Assembly (NCBI GenBank): GCA_038531315.1
Contig: JBCBBT010000006.1
Location: 8,897-72,896, forward strand
Direction of reading: 5' to 3'
Length of the DNA: 64,000 bases
Origin: JAJFFW01 sp038531315
GTDB lineage: Bacteria > Pseudomonadota > Alphaproteobacteria > Caulobacterales > Parvularculaceae
The translations under genes and the position numbers were made by a program. Of the stretch, positions 34,296-44,403 are shown piece after piece. How positions within the stretch are numbered: the first letter of the stretch is position 1; each line of letters begins with the position of its first letter. Under the pieces are notes generated by a model that was not told where the DNA came from, ran no database searches, and was given only the letters and a program-made list of their open reading frames with translations.

Positions 34296-35051
34296 ATGGC
34301 ACGCGCACCGCTTCCCAAAGGCGTCTTCAAACTGAGCGCCGCATCCGCTTCGCAGGATTTCTCCGAAGCGACAAAAGCCTTTCCGTTCGGACTTGGCCGG
34401 CAGGGCGTGCATGAGGTGTGTGAGGCGGCCTATGGCGACCGAACAGCCGCGCTCGGGTTTGTCGCCGCCCATCTGCCCGTGCGGGGCGGACCGATTATCG
34501 CGATCGCTCAGACCAACCCGCTCGCCGATCACGGGCGCTGGTATGAGACGGGGTTGCGCATTTTTACGCGACAATCCCCGCCTTTTCTGCACGTGACAGC
34601 GCGGACCGCCAAACAGGTTCTCTGGGCGACGGAAGAAGCGCTGAGCTCGGGCGCGCCCGGGCTTGTCATCGCCGAAACCGATACGCCTGATTTTACCGCA
34701 TCGCGCCGCCTTGCGCTCGCCGCGGCGAAAACCGGCGTGCCGGCGGCGCTGCTTTTGCCGCACACGACGCAAGGCTCAACAGCCGCAACCGTCAGATGGC
34801 GGATCAGCACGCAGCGCTCCGCCGCCAATCCCTATGACGCCGGCGCGCCGGGCGCAACGCGCTGGCGGGCCATCGCTGAACGCATCCGCAGCGCGCCGCA
34901 TCACGCCGGCGCAATTTTCGACCTTGAGTTTGACCATGAAACGTTTCGTCTCGATCTGGTTTCCCGACTGGCCCCTGACGCGGCTCAAGCGCGCCCGTCT
35001 GGCCGCTTGCCCGCCGATATCTCTGCCGGAAAAGCCGTTCGTACTGGTTGA
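34296..35051 (+). CDS. imuA: ImuA, mutagenesis cassette protein
   Basis: ImuA is a RecA-like/SulA-like accessory protein of the imuA-imuB-dnaE2 translesion mutasome. The protein (251 aa from the ATG at 34296) has GLGRQGVHEVCE near the N-terminus and IAIAQTNPLADHGRWYETGL, segments typical of alphaproteobacterial ImuA. The Walker motif of RecA is not preserved. The LexA box touches the start. The last 116 bases overlap the start of imuB in another frame. Confidence 0.88.
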   Translation: MARAPLPKGVFKLSAASASQDFSEATKAFPFGLGRQGVHEVCEAAYGDRTAALGFVAAHLPVRGGPIIAIAQTNPLADHGRWYETGLRIFTRQSPPFLHVTARTAKQVLWATEEALSSGAPGLVIAETDTPDFTASRRLALAAAKTGVPAALLLPHTTQGSTAATVRWRISTQRSAANPYDAGAPGATRWRAIAERIRSAPHHAGAIFDLEFDHETFRLDLVSRLAPDAAQARPSGRLPADISAGKAVRTG

Positions 35052-36645
35052 AACGGGCGCGCACGGGCTATCGGTCGCCGCCGCCAATACGGCCGCCAAA
35101 GAATGCGGGGTCGCTGTCGGCCTTGGGTTTGCGGACGCCAGAGCCCGCGCGCCTTCCCTGTTATCGGACGAAATTGACCGCCGCGCCGATCGGGCGGCGT
35201 TACGCGCGCTCGCCTTCTGGATGATCCGTGTCGCCCCGATTATTGCCATTGACGGCGATGACGGCATTTATCTTGAGACGACCGGTTGTGAGCGTTATTA
35301 CGGCGGTGAAAAGACACTATTGCGTCATATTGAAACTCTTCTGTATCGGAACAAAATTCCCCATACAATGGCGCTTGCCGGCACGCCGGGAGCGGCCCAT
35401 GCGCTGGCGCGCCATCACAACAGCGCCGAGACTATTCTTGGCGCCGGAAATGAATGCGAAGGACTTGCCAATCTTCCTTGCCAGGGGCTGAGGCTCAGCG
35501 AGGAAGCGCTGACGCTTCTGCGCCGATTTGGCCTGTCGCGCATCGGCCAGCTATACGATGTCGATCGCAAGGCGCTGGCGCGGCGTTTCCGGTCGGCCAA
35601 AGCCGCGGACGCCGTGTTGATGCGGCTCGATCAGGCGCTGGGCCGCCGCAGCGAGCCGTTAGTTTCTATCCAGCCGGCGCCGGTTTTTTCTGCGCGCTTG
35701 CCCTGCCCCGAGCCCTTGATGACCAGCGAGGGGCTTGGCGCCGGTCTTCAGACCATGGCTGAAGATTTATGCGCGCAACTTGCCCGGCATGCGAAAGGCG
35801 CGCAGGTTTTCACTTTTCATGCGTTCCGCAGCGAAGGCTCCCGGGATGCGATAGAAATGGCGACGGCGCGCCCTTGCGCCGATGCGGATCACCTTTGTTA
35901 TTTATTCCGTGAGCGTATCGACCATATCAACCCCGGCTTTGGTGTCGACCATCTTGTATTGCATGCGTCCCGCGTCGACGTCTTGCAAAACTGCGCTCCG
36001 GTTCTGTCAGGCGCCTTTGGCGGCGGCGAGACCGAAGATCACGAGACAGCTACGCTGGCCGACCGGTTGACATCAAAGCTCGGCCCGCAGAGCGTAGCCG
36101 TCTCGCACTATGCGGCGCGTTACTTGCCGGAAAAAGCCGAACAGCGACGGCCTTTTCATGGCGCGCCCCATGAAGACGCACGTGAAAACACAGGAACCGG
36201 ACCGCGTCCGCAAAGGCTGATTGATCCGCCCGAGCCGATCACCGTGCTCGCCGCCGTGCCTGACGGTCCGCCGCGAATATTTCGCTGGCGGCGCGTGCAG
36301 CGCCGCGTCCTTAAAGCCGACGGACCTGAACGCCTCGCGCCGGAATGGTGGCGCCATTCCGCACCGGTCGCCATCGCCTCTCCCAACGACAAGACCGCGC
36401 GCAAATGGCTGACACCGAAAATGGACCCCCGTGCGGACGCCAGTCAGATCAAAAAAGGTCGTACAGAAATCGAATCCGCCCTTTCAAACGACCTTAGCGC
36501 CCCGATTGTGAAAAAACCGCGCGCACGCGATTATTATCGCGTTGAAGATCAGCAGGGCCGTCGCTACTGGCTCTATCGTGACGGGCTTTATGACGACAAT
36601 CGCGGCGGCGCCCCGCAATGGTTTATTCATGGGCTGTTTGCGTAA
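34936..36645 (+). CDS. imuB: ImuB, Y-family polymerase-like protein
   Basis: The 569-residue protein has the Y-family fold but not catalysis: it begins MKRFVSIWFPDWPLTRL, keeps the palm segment IDGDDGIYLETTGCERYYGGE and the little-finger region, while key metal ligands of DinB are not evident, as known for ImuB. It acts as the beta-clamp-binding adaptor of DnaE2. The start at 34936 is inside imuA, giving a 116-base overlap; this is where homology begins. Its stop overlaps the dnaE2 start as TAATG. Confidence 0.9.
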   Translation: MKRFVSIWFPDWPLTRLKRARLAACPPISLPEKPFVLVETGAHGLSVAAANTAAKECGVAVGLGFADARARAPSLLSDEIDRRADRAALRALAFWMIRVAPIIAIDGDDGIYLETTGCERYYGGEKTLLRHIETLLYRNKIPHTMALAGTPGAAHALARHHNSAETILGAGNECEGLANLPCQGLRLSEEALTLLRRFGLSRIGQLYDVDRKALARRFRSAKAADAVLMRLDQALGRRSEPLVSIQPAPVFSARLPCPEPLMTSEGLGAGLQTMAEDLCAQLARHAKGAQVFTFHAFRSEGSRDAIEMATARPCADADHLCYLFRERIDHINPGFGVDHLVLHASRVDVLQNCAPVLSGAFGGGETEDHETATLADRLTSKLGPQSVAVSHYAARYLPEKAEQRRPFHGAPHEDARENTGTGPRPQRLIDPPEPITVLAAVPDGPPRIFRWRRVQRRVLKADGPERLAPEWWRHSAPVAIASPNDKTARKWLTPKMDPRADASQIKKGRTEIESALSNDLSAPIVKKPRARDYYRVEDQQGRRYWLYRDGLYDDNRGGAPQWFIHGLFA

Positions 36646-39600
36646 TGCGGTACGCCGAACTCGCCATCGCCACGAATTTTTCATTTCTTCGCGGCGCCTC
36701 GCATGCCGAAGAATTGGCGCAAGAGGCGAGCGATCTTGGGCATTACGCCATCGGCGTTGCTGACCGGAACACGCTCGCCGGCGTCGTCAGGGCGCATGTG
36801 GCGGCCAAAGACAGAAACCTCAAATTGCTGGTGGGCACCCGCCTCGCGGCGACAGACGGGCCGGAGCTGATTTGTTATCCACAAAACCGGGCCGCTTACG
36901 GACAGCTTTCAACGCTTTTATCAAAAGGAAAATGCGCAGCGCCGAAGGGTGAGTGTTATTTTACCGTTTCAGACATTCTGGCGCAGGCGCAGGACCAGCT
37001 TTTCATTCTGATGGTCCCGGACCAGTTTTCAACAAACTTTGAAGAGCAGGCCTCAATGTTGAGCGAAGCGCTCGGCGACAGGCTTTACCTTGGCGCGCGC
37101 GCGGCCTTTCAGGGCCGAAACAAGGAGCGCCTCGCCCGCCTCGCTGCGCTGGGGGGCCGGGTGCGCCTGCCGCTCGTCGCCCACAATGATGTTCTTTACC
37201 ACAGCCCCGAACGCAAACCCCTTCAGGACGTCATCAGCTGTATTCGAGAAGGCTGCACAATCAATGAGGCGGGCTTTCTTCTAGAGGCGAACGCCGAGCG
37301 TCACCTGAAAGCGCCGCAGGAAATCGCCCGGCTCTTTGAGGGCTACGAAGATGCGCTGGAGCGGACGCTTGATATTGCAGACGCCTGTAATTTTTCACTT
37401 GACGAGCTTTCCTATCAGTATCCGGATGAACCGGTCCCGCCCGGCAAAACGCCTATCGCCCATCTGCGCGCTCTGACCGAGAAAGGCGCATCATGGCGCT
37501 ATCCCCAAGGCGCCCCCGATGGCGTCAGAGCGGCGCTCGAAAAAGAACTCACCCTGATTGATGATCTGAATTACGCGCCTTACTTTCTCACCGTCCACGA
37601 CATTGTCGCCTGGGCCCGCTCGCAGGATATTCTCTGCCAGGGACGCGGATCGGCGGCCAATTCGGCGGTTTGTTATTGCCTGGGGATCACAAGCGTCGAC
37701 CCGAGCCAGACAAGTCTTTTGTTCGAGCGCTTTTTATCGCGCGAACGCAAGGAACCGCCGGACATAGATGTCGATTTCGAACATGAACGACGCGAAGAGG
37801 TGATCCAATATGTATATAGACGATACGGCCGCCATCGCGCGGCGCTGACCGCAACGGTCATTTCCTACAGGCCGCGTTCAGCCGTACGCGAAGTATGCAA
37901 GGCGCTCGGCCTGTCTGAAGATATTTCGACCGCACTGGCGGGCACCGTCTGGGGCAGCTGGGGGTCGGATATCGACGCGGACCAAATTCGCAAAACAGGC
38001 CTCGATCCGTCAAACCCAATGCTGCGAAGAGCGCTCACGCTTACCCGCCAGCTAATCGGCTTTCCAAGACACCTTTCTCAACATGTCGGCGGCTTTGTCC
38101 TGACGCAGGGGCCTCTCACCGAAACGGTTCCAATCGGGAACGCTGCGATGGACGATCGCACGTTCATTGAGTGGGACAAGGACGACATTGACGCCCTCGG
38201 GATCATGAAAGTCGACGTGCTGGCGCTCGGCATGCTGACCTGTATCAGGAAATGTTTTGATCTCTTGCGCCTGCACAAGGGGATCGACCTCACCCTCGCC
38301 AGCGTGCCGGCGGAAGATAAAACAACCTACGACATGCTTTGCGAAGGCGACAGTCTCGGGGTCTTTCAGGTCGAAAGCCGGGCCCAGATGAACATGCTGC
38401 CGCGCCTGCGGCCACGGTGTTTTTACGACCTTGTCATCGAAGTGGCGATTGTCCGCCCCGGCCCCATACAGGGCGACATGGTCCATCCTTATCTGCGCCG
38501 GCGCAAAGGCCTTGAACATGTCGCCTATCCAAGCCCCTCGCCAGCCCATGGCGACGCCGATGAACTTGAACGCATCCTGAAACGCACGCTCGGCGTGCCG
38601 TTGTTTCAGGAACAGGCGATGCAGATTTCAATCGACGCTGCGAAATTTACGCCAGAAGAGGCCAACGGCCTGCGCCGCGCTATGGCGACGTTTCGAAAAG
38701 TCGGGACGATCCAGAACTATGAAGAGCTGATGGTCGAGCGCATGGTTGCGCGCGGTTATGAACGGCAATTTGCGCAACGCTGCTTCGATCAGGTCAAAGG
38801 TTTCGGAGAATACGGGTTTCCGGAAAGCCATGCGGCGAGTTTTGCGCTGCTTGTCTATGTGTCGAGCTGGCTGAAATGCCATCACCCTGAGATTTTCTGT
38901 GCGGCGCTGTTGAACAGCCAGCCAATGGGATTTTATGCGCCGGCCCAGATCGTCAGCGACGCCAGAGCGCATGGCGTCACAGTGCGCGCGCCCGACGTCA
39001 ACCTCTCGGACTGGGATAATATTCTGGAGCCGGATGAACAGGACAACTTCGCGGTTCGTCTCGGATTTCGCCAGATCGACGGCGTTGGCGAAGACGATAT
39101 GAATAAGCTGATGGCCGCGCGCCGTGGGGGATATGACGCATTCAGCGATATCCGCCGGCGCACAGGCCTTGGACGCAAAACACTTGAACATCTGGCGGCG
39201 GCGGACGCCTTCGGCTCTCTGGGTCTTGATCGTCGGGCGGCGCTATGGGCGGTGCGCGGCGAAGCGAGCACGCCGGCCCTGCCGTTGTTCGCGGCAAACG
39301 ATACGCCTGACGAGGGCGGCGATGCGGCGGTCGCGTTACCGCAAATGCCTTTGTCGGAACATGTCATTCAGGACTACCAGACGACCCGTCTCTCGCTCAA
39401 AGCGCATCCCATCGGGTTTTTGCGACGACACTATGAACGCATGCGAATTATAACGACCCGCGAGGCCTGCGCAAAACAGAACGGCGCCCGCCTAATGACG
39501 GCGGGCATCGTCCTGATCCGACAACGGCCGGGCTCGGCCAAAGGCGTTTTCTTCGTCACAATCGAAGACGAGACGGGGATCGCTAATCTTGTCATCTGGC

Positions 39601-39992
39601 CCAAAGTCGGCGCCGTTTACCGGCCAATCCTGATGGGCGCGCGCATTTTGTTGGTGAAAGGGCGCGTTCAACACGCTGATAACGTCACACATATTGTCGC
39701 CGACCAGTTGATTGACCGCACGGACGATCTTCATCTTTTGTCAGAGGATGCGCAACGCGAAGCGCTCGACGGTGTTCTTGCGCGCGCCGACCATGGCCGT
39801 GCGCCGCTGCCAAGCTCAAAAGAGATTCTTGAAAAACGTTTACGCAAATTGCGCCGCGACGATCCGCTCTTACAGGTTTTGTCGCGCGCCGATGAAGTGC
39901 GCCGCCCAATCCCTGAAGGTCGCCGCGGTCAGGGTTTCAGAACCCATCCGCGCAATGTCAGGATCATTCCGAAAAGCCGTGATTTTCATTGA
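36645..39992 (+). CDS. dnaE2: Error-prone DNA polymerase DnaE2
   Basis: The 1115-residue protein is the C-family polymerase of the mutasome. The N-terminal PHP domain (ELAIATNFSFLRGASHAEEL), the polymerase core with GRGSAANSAVCYCLGIT and the PDIDVDFEHERREEV catalytic aspartates, and the C-terminal OB-fold (about 980-1060) are all present, and the length is typical for DnaE2 rather than DnaE1. It starts within the imuB stop (TAATG), so it is translationally coupled and shares the LexA-controlled promoter. No frameshift is seen. Confidence 0.96.
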   Translation: MRYAELAIATNFSFLRGASHAEELAQEASDLGHYAIGVADRNTLAGVVRAHVAAKDRNLKLLVGTRLAATDGPELICYPQNRAAYGQLSTLLSKGKCAAPKGECYFTVSDILAQAQDQLFILMVPDQFSTNFEEQASMLSEALGDRLYLGARAAFQGRNKERLARLAALGGRVRLPLVAHNDVLYHSPERKPLQDVISCIREGCTINEAGFLLEANAERHLKAPQEIARLFEGYEDALERTLDIADACNFSLDELSYQYPDEPVPPGKTPIAHLRALTEKGASWRYPQGAPDGVRAALEKELTLIDDLNYAPYFLTVHDIVAWARSQDILCQGRGSAANSAVCYCLGITSVDPSQTSLLFERFLSRERKEPPDIDVDFEHERREEVIQYVYRRYGRHRAALTATVISYRPRSAVREVCKALGLSEDISTALAGTVWGSWGSDIDADQIRKTGLDPSNPMLRRALTLTRQLIGFPRHLSQHVGGFVLTQGPLTETVPIGNAAMDDRTFIEWDKDDIDALGIMKVDVLALGMLTCIRKCFDLLRLHKGIDLTLASVPAEDKTTYDMLCEGDSLGVFQVESRAQMNMLPRLRPRCFYDLVIEVAIVRPGPIQGDMVHPYLRRRKGLEHVAYPSPSPAHGDADELERILKRTLGVPLFQEQAMQISIDAAKFTPEEANGLRRAMATFRKVGTIQNYEELMVERMVARGYERQFAQRCFDQVKGFGEYGFPESHAASFALLVYVSSWLKCHHPEIFCAALLNSQPMGFYAPAQIVSDARAHGVTVRAPDVNLSDWDNILEPDEQDNFAVRLGFRQIDGVGEDDMNKLMAARRGGYDAFSDIRRRTGLGRKTLEHLAAADAFGSLGLDRRAALWAVRGEASTPALPLFAANDTPDEGGDAAVALPQMPLSEHVIQDYQTTRLSLKAHPIGFLRRHYERMRIITTREACAKQNGARLMTAGIVLIRQRPGSAKGVFFVTIEDETGIANLVIWPKVGAVYRPILMGARILLVKGRVQHADNVTHIVADQLIDRTDDLHLLSEDAQREALDGVLARADHGRAPLPSSKEILEKRLRKLRRDDPLLQVLSRADEVRRPIPEGRRGQGFRTHPRNVRIIPKSRDFH

Positions 39993-40013
39993 TCGGCGCT
40001 TTTCAGCCTCGCG

Positions 40014-41603
40014 CTATTCCCACTCTATGGTGCCGGGCGGTTTTGATGTCACATCATAAACGACCCGGTTGACGCCGCGCACTTCGTTGATAATCCGCGT
40101 TGCACAGCGACCCAGAAAATCATGCGGGAACGGATAATAGTCAGCGGTCATCCCGTCTGTCGACGTCACCGCCCGAAGCGCCAAAACGTGATCATAGGTT
40201 CGCTCATCGCCCATGACGCCGACGGTGCGTACCGGCAAAAGAACGGCAAAAGCCTGCCAGATCGCATCATAGAGCCCGGCCTTCCTGATCTCATCGAGAT
40301 AAATCGCGTCCGCCTTGCGCAGGATGTCCGCCTTCTCCTTGGAGACCGCGCCTGGAATACGGATCGCAAGCCCCGGCCCCGGAAACGGGTGACGCGCAAC
40401 AAAATGATCCGGCAGGCCAAGCTCCCGGCCGAGCGCACGCACTTCGTCCTTGAAGAGCTCACGCAACGGCTCAACCAGCTTGAGGTTCATCCGCTCCGGC
40501 AAGCCGCCGACATTGTGATGGGATTTGATCGTCACCGACGGACCGCCGTCGAAAGAAACGCTCTCGATCACATCGGGATACAGCGTACCCTGCGCCAAAA
40601 AGGCGGCGTTTTCGATCTTGGCGGCCTCTTTTTCAAAGACGTCGATAAAAGTCGCGCCAATGATCTTGCGCTTTTTTTCGGGGTCGTCGACGCCGGCCAG
40701 TTTGCCGAGAAAAAGGTCTTCGGCTTCAACATGTATGAGCGGGATGTTGTAGGCGTCTTTGAACAGACGGACGACCTCTTCGCCCTCGCCGACGCCGTCG
40801 CGATTAGCGCGCATTAGTCCGGTGTCGACGAAGACACAGGTCAGTTGCTCGCCAATCGCTTCGTGAATCAATACGGCGGCCACGGACGAATCAACCCCGC
40901 CCGAGAGCCCGCAAATCACCTGCGCATCGCCAACCTGATCGCGGATCGCCGCGATAGCTTCCTCGCGAAACGCCGCCATGGTCCAGTCACCCGAGAGCCC
41001 GGCAATATTCTTGACGAAATTCGATAAAAGACGAGCCCCGTCCGGCGTATGCACGACTTCCGGATGAAACTGAACCGCATAAAGCTGCCGCGAGACGTCG
41101 GCGATCGCCGCGAAGGGCGCGCCTTCTGACCTGGCGACGACCTCAAAGCCATCCGGTATGGCGTTGACGCGGTCGCCATGGCTCATCCAGACTTGATGGT
41201 TCTCACCGGCGCGCCATACGCCGTCGAATAACGGATTATCCTTAACAACTTCAACTACAGCGCGGCCGAACTCTCTGTGGTCGGAGCGTTCAACAGCGCC
41301 GCCCAGTTGTGCGCACATGGTCTGCTCGCCATAGCAGATGCCGAGCACCGGAACGCCCGCTTCAAAGATCGCCTGATCAGCGCGCGGGCTGGTCTCAGTT
41401 TTGACGCTTGCGGGGCCGCCTGAAAGGATAACCGCCTTGGGCGAAAACCGCTGGAAAAAAACGGCGTCAACGCGGTTGAAGGGATGAATTTCGCAATAAA
41501 CCCCAACCTCGCGCAGACGCCGCGCAATCAGCTGCGTCACCTGGCTTCCGAAGTCGACAATCAGGACGCGGTCGTGGGCGTCCGCCTTTGATGTATTGGC
41601 CAT
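40014..41603 (-). CDS. guaA: GMP synthase (glutamine-hydrolysing)
   Basis: GuaA aminates XMP to GMP. The 529-residue protein has the class I glutamine amidotransferase domain with nucleophile Cys in GICYGEQTM, His and Glu in QFHPEVVHT, then the ATP-pyrophosphatase domain with P-loop SGGVDSSVA, and the C-terminal dimerisation domain ending KPPGTIEWE. The start is the second of two adjacent codons (GTG then ATG). It converges on dnaE2, with 21 bases between stops. guaB is encoded three kilobases upstream on the same strand. Confidence 0.97.
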   Translation of the reverse strand: MANTSKADAHDRVLIVDFGSQVTQLIARRLREVGVYCEIHPFNRVDAVFFQRFSPKAVILSGGPASVKTETSPRADQAIFEAGVPVLGICYGEQTMCAQLGGAVERSDHREFGRAVVEVVKDNPLFDGVWRAGENHQVWMSHGDRVNAIPDGFEVVARSEGAPFAAIADVSRQLYAVQFHPEVVHTPDGARLLSNFVKNIAGLSGDWTMAAFREEAIAAIRDQVGDAQVICGLSGGVDSSVAAVLIHEAIGEQLTCVFVDTGLMRANRDGVGEGEEVVRLFKDAYNIPLIHVEAEDLFLGKLAGVDDPEKKRKIIGATFIDVFEKEAAKIENAAFLAQGTLYPDVIESVSFDGGPSVTIKSHHNVGGLPERMNLKLVEPLRELFKDEVRALGRELGLPDHFVARHPFPGPGLAIRIPGAVSKEKADILRKADAIYLDEIRKAGLYDAIWQAFAVLLPVRTVGVMGDERTYDHVLALRAVTSTDGMTADYYPFPHDFLGRCATRIINEVRGVNRVVYDVTSKPPGTIEWE

Positions 41604-41648
41604 CACGAGCCTTTAGCGCGCTCCGCACGCGGCGTCGATACGCAAAAT

Positions 41649-41676
41649 CGGCCTCCGCCAGTATCGGCGGAGGCCG
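41649..41676 (-). terminator. Hairpin terminator downstream of the secreted-protein gene
   Basis: An 11-base perfect stem (CGGCCTCCGCC and its complement) with a six-base loop, followed on the minus strand by GATTTT. It lies 24 bases after the stop at 41700 and about 45 bases before guaA, so it likely ends the upstream transcript and leaves guaA with its own promoter. Confidence 0.65.
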
Positions 41677-41699
41677 GGCGCAACAAGGCGCGTTATAGG

Positions 41700-42755
41700 C
41701 TATTTCGGTGTCTGAAAGTGTTCAGGACCAATAGAGATATCCTGCGCAAAGAAACGAAAACTCTCATCGGCCGGGTTTTCCAGATCGTATTCGAAACGGG
41801 CGAGCCCCGGCGTTTGCTCCTGAGCGCCCGGCGCACGCACGAAAAATGACTTCGTCTCGGCTTTGCCGCGCGATGATTTGAACCCGAAGACGTGGGACTG
41901 CGGCTTCGAACGCCCGCCGCCTTCAACAACCATCCGGACAGGCCGGTCAATGTCGGTCAGCGGCGTAAAGCGCCAGATTTCCTCGTAGAATTTGCCCGCC
42001 GTCAGTGGAAACGGGGTGATCCGTTCAATGAAAAAGTCAGGGTGCAGGGCCCCGCAACGGGTTTCACGGCCGCCCGGATCCTGAAAACAGCGGCAGGCGC
42101 CGGAATAAGGATCGGCTGGAACATTGCCAAAGCCCGGGACAAAACATCCGCCGGCGCCGGCAACCCCGCCGGTTGTTTCGACAAAGGTCTGAAACGCCAA
42201 ATCGCCCGGTTCACCCGTCAAAATTCCATTGAGATCGGTACGCTGCCAGCCGGCGAATTCGGGCCCGGATTCAAACCACCCATCGCCATCGGCGTAATGG
42301 TCGCCCGCTGGCGGGCGCAACACAGCGCACTCGCCGGTTTCATTTCTCAAAACCAGCGCAAGCGCATCGCCCGCCGACACATCGATTGGGTTATCGAGCG
42401 CGACTTCGACAAAGGCCGCCGGCGTCACCGGAAAATCGCTGGCCGGCTTTATCGTGCGTTCGAGCACAGCGCCGCCCGGCTCATCGCCTGAAAGGCGGGT
42501 GATCTCGACAATCAGATTTCCGCTTCTGCAGCCAAGCGGCAGGCCAATCGCCGCGAGCGGTCCGTCGATCCCGACCTTGAAGGTCTGTGCGATTTTTTGT
42601 TGCGCGCTCCCGCCGATGGCAAAATTTTGACCGCCCGTGTCGAGCCGGGATTGCTCCTGATCGACGCTCAACGCCGCGGCCGCTGGACCCGCGCCGATCG
42701 CCGCAAGACAGGTCAGACCGATAAACGCAACTTTCTTTTTTCGATGTTGAAACAC
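41700..42755 (-). CDS. Secreted protein of unknown function
   Basis: I do not recognise this 351-residue protein. The GTG start at 42755 follows GGGAG and begins a clear signal peptide (basic FQHRKKK, hydrophobic core, Ala-rich cleavage site near residue 30). The first half has a jelly-roll-like pattern around QKIAQTFKVGIDGPLAAIGL and a segment starting with a Cys (RSGNLIVEITRL). A central Cys cluster follows (CFVPGFG, ACRCFQDPGG, ETRCGALHPD). The frame is open upstream to 43013 but that part is not protein-like. It stands alone between guaA and an rRNA methyltransferase. Confidence 0.6.
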   Translation of the reverse strand: MFQHRKKKVAFIGLTCLAAIGAGPAAAALSVDQEQSRLDTGGQNFAIGGSAQQKIAQTFKVGIDGPLAAIGLPLGCRSGNLIVEITRLSGDEPGGAVLERTIKPASDFPVTPAAFVEVALDNPIDVSAGDALALVLRNETGECAVLRPPAGDHYADGDGWFESGPEFAGWQRTDLNGILTGEPGDLAFQTFVETTGGVAGAGGCFVPGFGNVPADPYSGACRCFQDPGGRETRCGALHPDFFIERITPFPLTAGKFYEEIWRFTPLTDIDRPVRMVVEGGGRSKPQSHVFGFKSSRGKAETKSFFVRAPGAQEQTPGLARFEYDLENPADESFRFFAQDISIGPEHFQTPK

Positions 42756-42960
42756 AATACTCTCCCAATTTGTTCCCAGCCTCGACACTGGAATTGGGAG
42801 GCCTGCCGCGCGGGCGCTGTGATCAACCGCACACAAATGGGACTGAGAAAAAGCATTGCGGCGCGCGGGCTGCGAATGCGGGGCCGCGCGGAGTTCATGC
42901 GGGACCCATATTGCGCTCCTGCACGCTTGTTCACCTCTGGCGACGCCCCATACAGCTGGT

Positions 42961-44277
42961 CTAGGCAGGCGGCGATTTTCTGAATGAAGCGATGAAAAAC
43001 CCATCGGTTCCAAGGCGCGACGGCGTCAAGCGCAGCGCACCCGCCGGCGTTCGGCACTTTCTTAATTGGTCCGCGCCATCATTGGTGAGGCGCCCAGGCG
43101 CCAGTACGGCGTCGATTGTCTCTTCAGCACAAAAATCATTAATGTTCGCCAGAAACTGATCGAGCCGGTCTTCATTCTCCTCCATCAGAAACGAACACGT
43201 CACATAAATGAGCCGCCCGCCCGGCTTCACATAGCGCGCGCCTTCGCGAAGAACCGCATCTTGCTCTTCCGTGCGCCGCGCAAGCTGCGTTTGCCTCAGC
43301 CGCCATTTTGTATCCGGATGGCGCCGCCAAGTGCCCGCGCCAGAGCAAGGCGCGTCCAGAAAGACGACATCCATCTTGCCTTCAAGGTCTTCAAGCCCCT
43401 CCTCACCCGCGGGCGAGCGCACCTGGAGATTTTTGACGCCGCCGCGTTTGGCGCGCGCATAAAGCGGTTTTAGCCGGCGCGCATCGATGTCATAGGCGTA
43501 AAGCTGTCCGGTGTTTTCCATGAGCGCGGCAAGCGCCAGCGTTTTGCCGCCGCCGCCCGCACAGTAATCGAGAACCTGCGCGCCTTTGACGGCGCCGGCC
43601 GCCAAAGCGGCGATCTGACTGCCGAGATCCTGAACCTCAACCCAACCCTTGTTGAAGGCTGGAATCACCGTCACCGCCGGCGCCTTTTCGCTGGGGTCCG
43701 GCGCGGCAATACGCGCCGCCGTCGACAGCAAGGGCGATTGATGGGCCTTCACCGTTTTGAGGGCCTGGAGGGATTTTTCCGGTTGCGCTTTTAAGGTGTT
43801 GAGACGCAAATCAATGTCGGCGCGCACCGAAAATGCGTTCATTTCCGCGGCGCTACCGTCGCCAAAAACTCTTTTTACGGACGGTCCGAGCCATTCGGGG
43901 AAATCATCAACATCACTGGTGATCGACACCCCTGACAACGCTTGCCTTTCGCTCGCAGTCAGGGCGCCGGGGCCGTGCGGTTCTTCACAGGAGGCATCGC
44001 TCAGATCTGCGATTTCCATGCGCCAGATAAAACGCGCCGCCGCGAGCGTGAGCGCACGCGCCGCGCCGGCTTGGGCGGCGCCGTCCATTGTCGCCAGAAG
44101 AGAGTTCCGCCGACGCAAGGCATCGAGGCAGAGACCAGAAATCCAAGCCCTGTCCTTTGCGCCCGCATAACGATTGCTCCGCGACCAATCGGCGATCGCA
44201 GTTTTCAACGGCACGCGGCGTTTTTCAAAATCGTCCAAGATCTCGATCGCGGCGCCCAAACGCCCGGACAGTCTCAT
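42961..44277 (-). CDS. RsmB/NOP-family rRNA (cytosine-5) methyltransferase
   Basis: This 438-residue m5C RNA methyltransferase has an N-terminal NusB-like helical part (about 1-130) and a SAM-binding core. DYCAGGGGKTLALAA is motif I, DAPCSGAGTWRRHPD is the motif with one catalytic-cycle cysteine, and YVTCSFLMEEN carries the nucleophilic cysteine. It is most like RsmB-type enzymes that modify 16S rRNA, but the exact base is uncertain. It sits upstream of the secreted-protein gene with a 205-base gap. Confidence 0.87.
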   Translation of the reverse strand: MRLSGRLGAAIEILDDFEKRRVPLKTAIADWSRSNRYAGAKDRAWISGLCLDALRRRNSLLATMDGAAQAGAARALTLAAARFIWRMEIADLSDASCEEPHGPGALTASERQALSGVSITSDVDDFPEWLGPSVKRVFGDGSAAEMNAFSVRADIDLRLNTLKAQPEKSLQALKTVKAHQSPLLSTAARIAAPDPSEKAPAVTVIPAFNKGWVEVQDLGSQIAALAAGAVKGAQVLDYCAGGGGKTLALAALMENTGQLYAYDIDARRLKPLYARAKRGGVKNLQVRSPAGEEGLEDLEGKMDVVFLDAPCSGAGTWRRHPDTKWRLRQTQLARRTEEQDAVLREGARYVKPGGRLIYVTCSFLMEENEDRLDQFLANINDFCAEETIDAVLAPGRLTNDGADQLRKCRTPAGALRLTPSRLGTDGFFIASFRKSPPA

Positions 44278-44403
44278 AATGGAACCACTTTTCCGCGCAC
44301 CCTCTCCGCTGGCACAGGCATTGCTAGAGTTCCCTTACGATCAAGAGATCGTTTTGATGACGGGACAGCGCGAAGCGCTGGCGAATTGACAAAAGAGGCG
44401 CCC

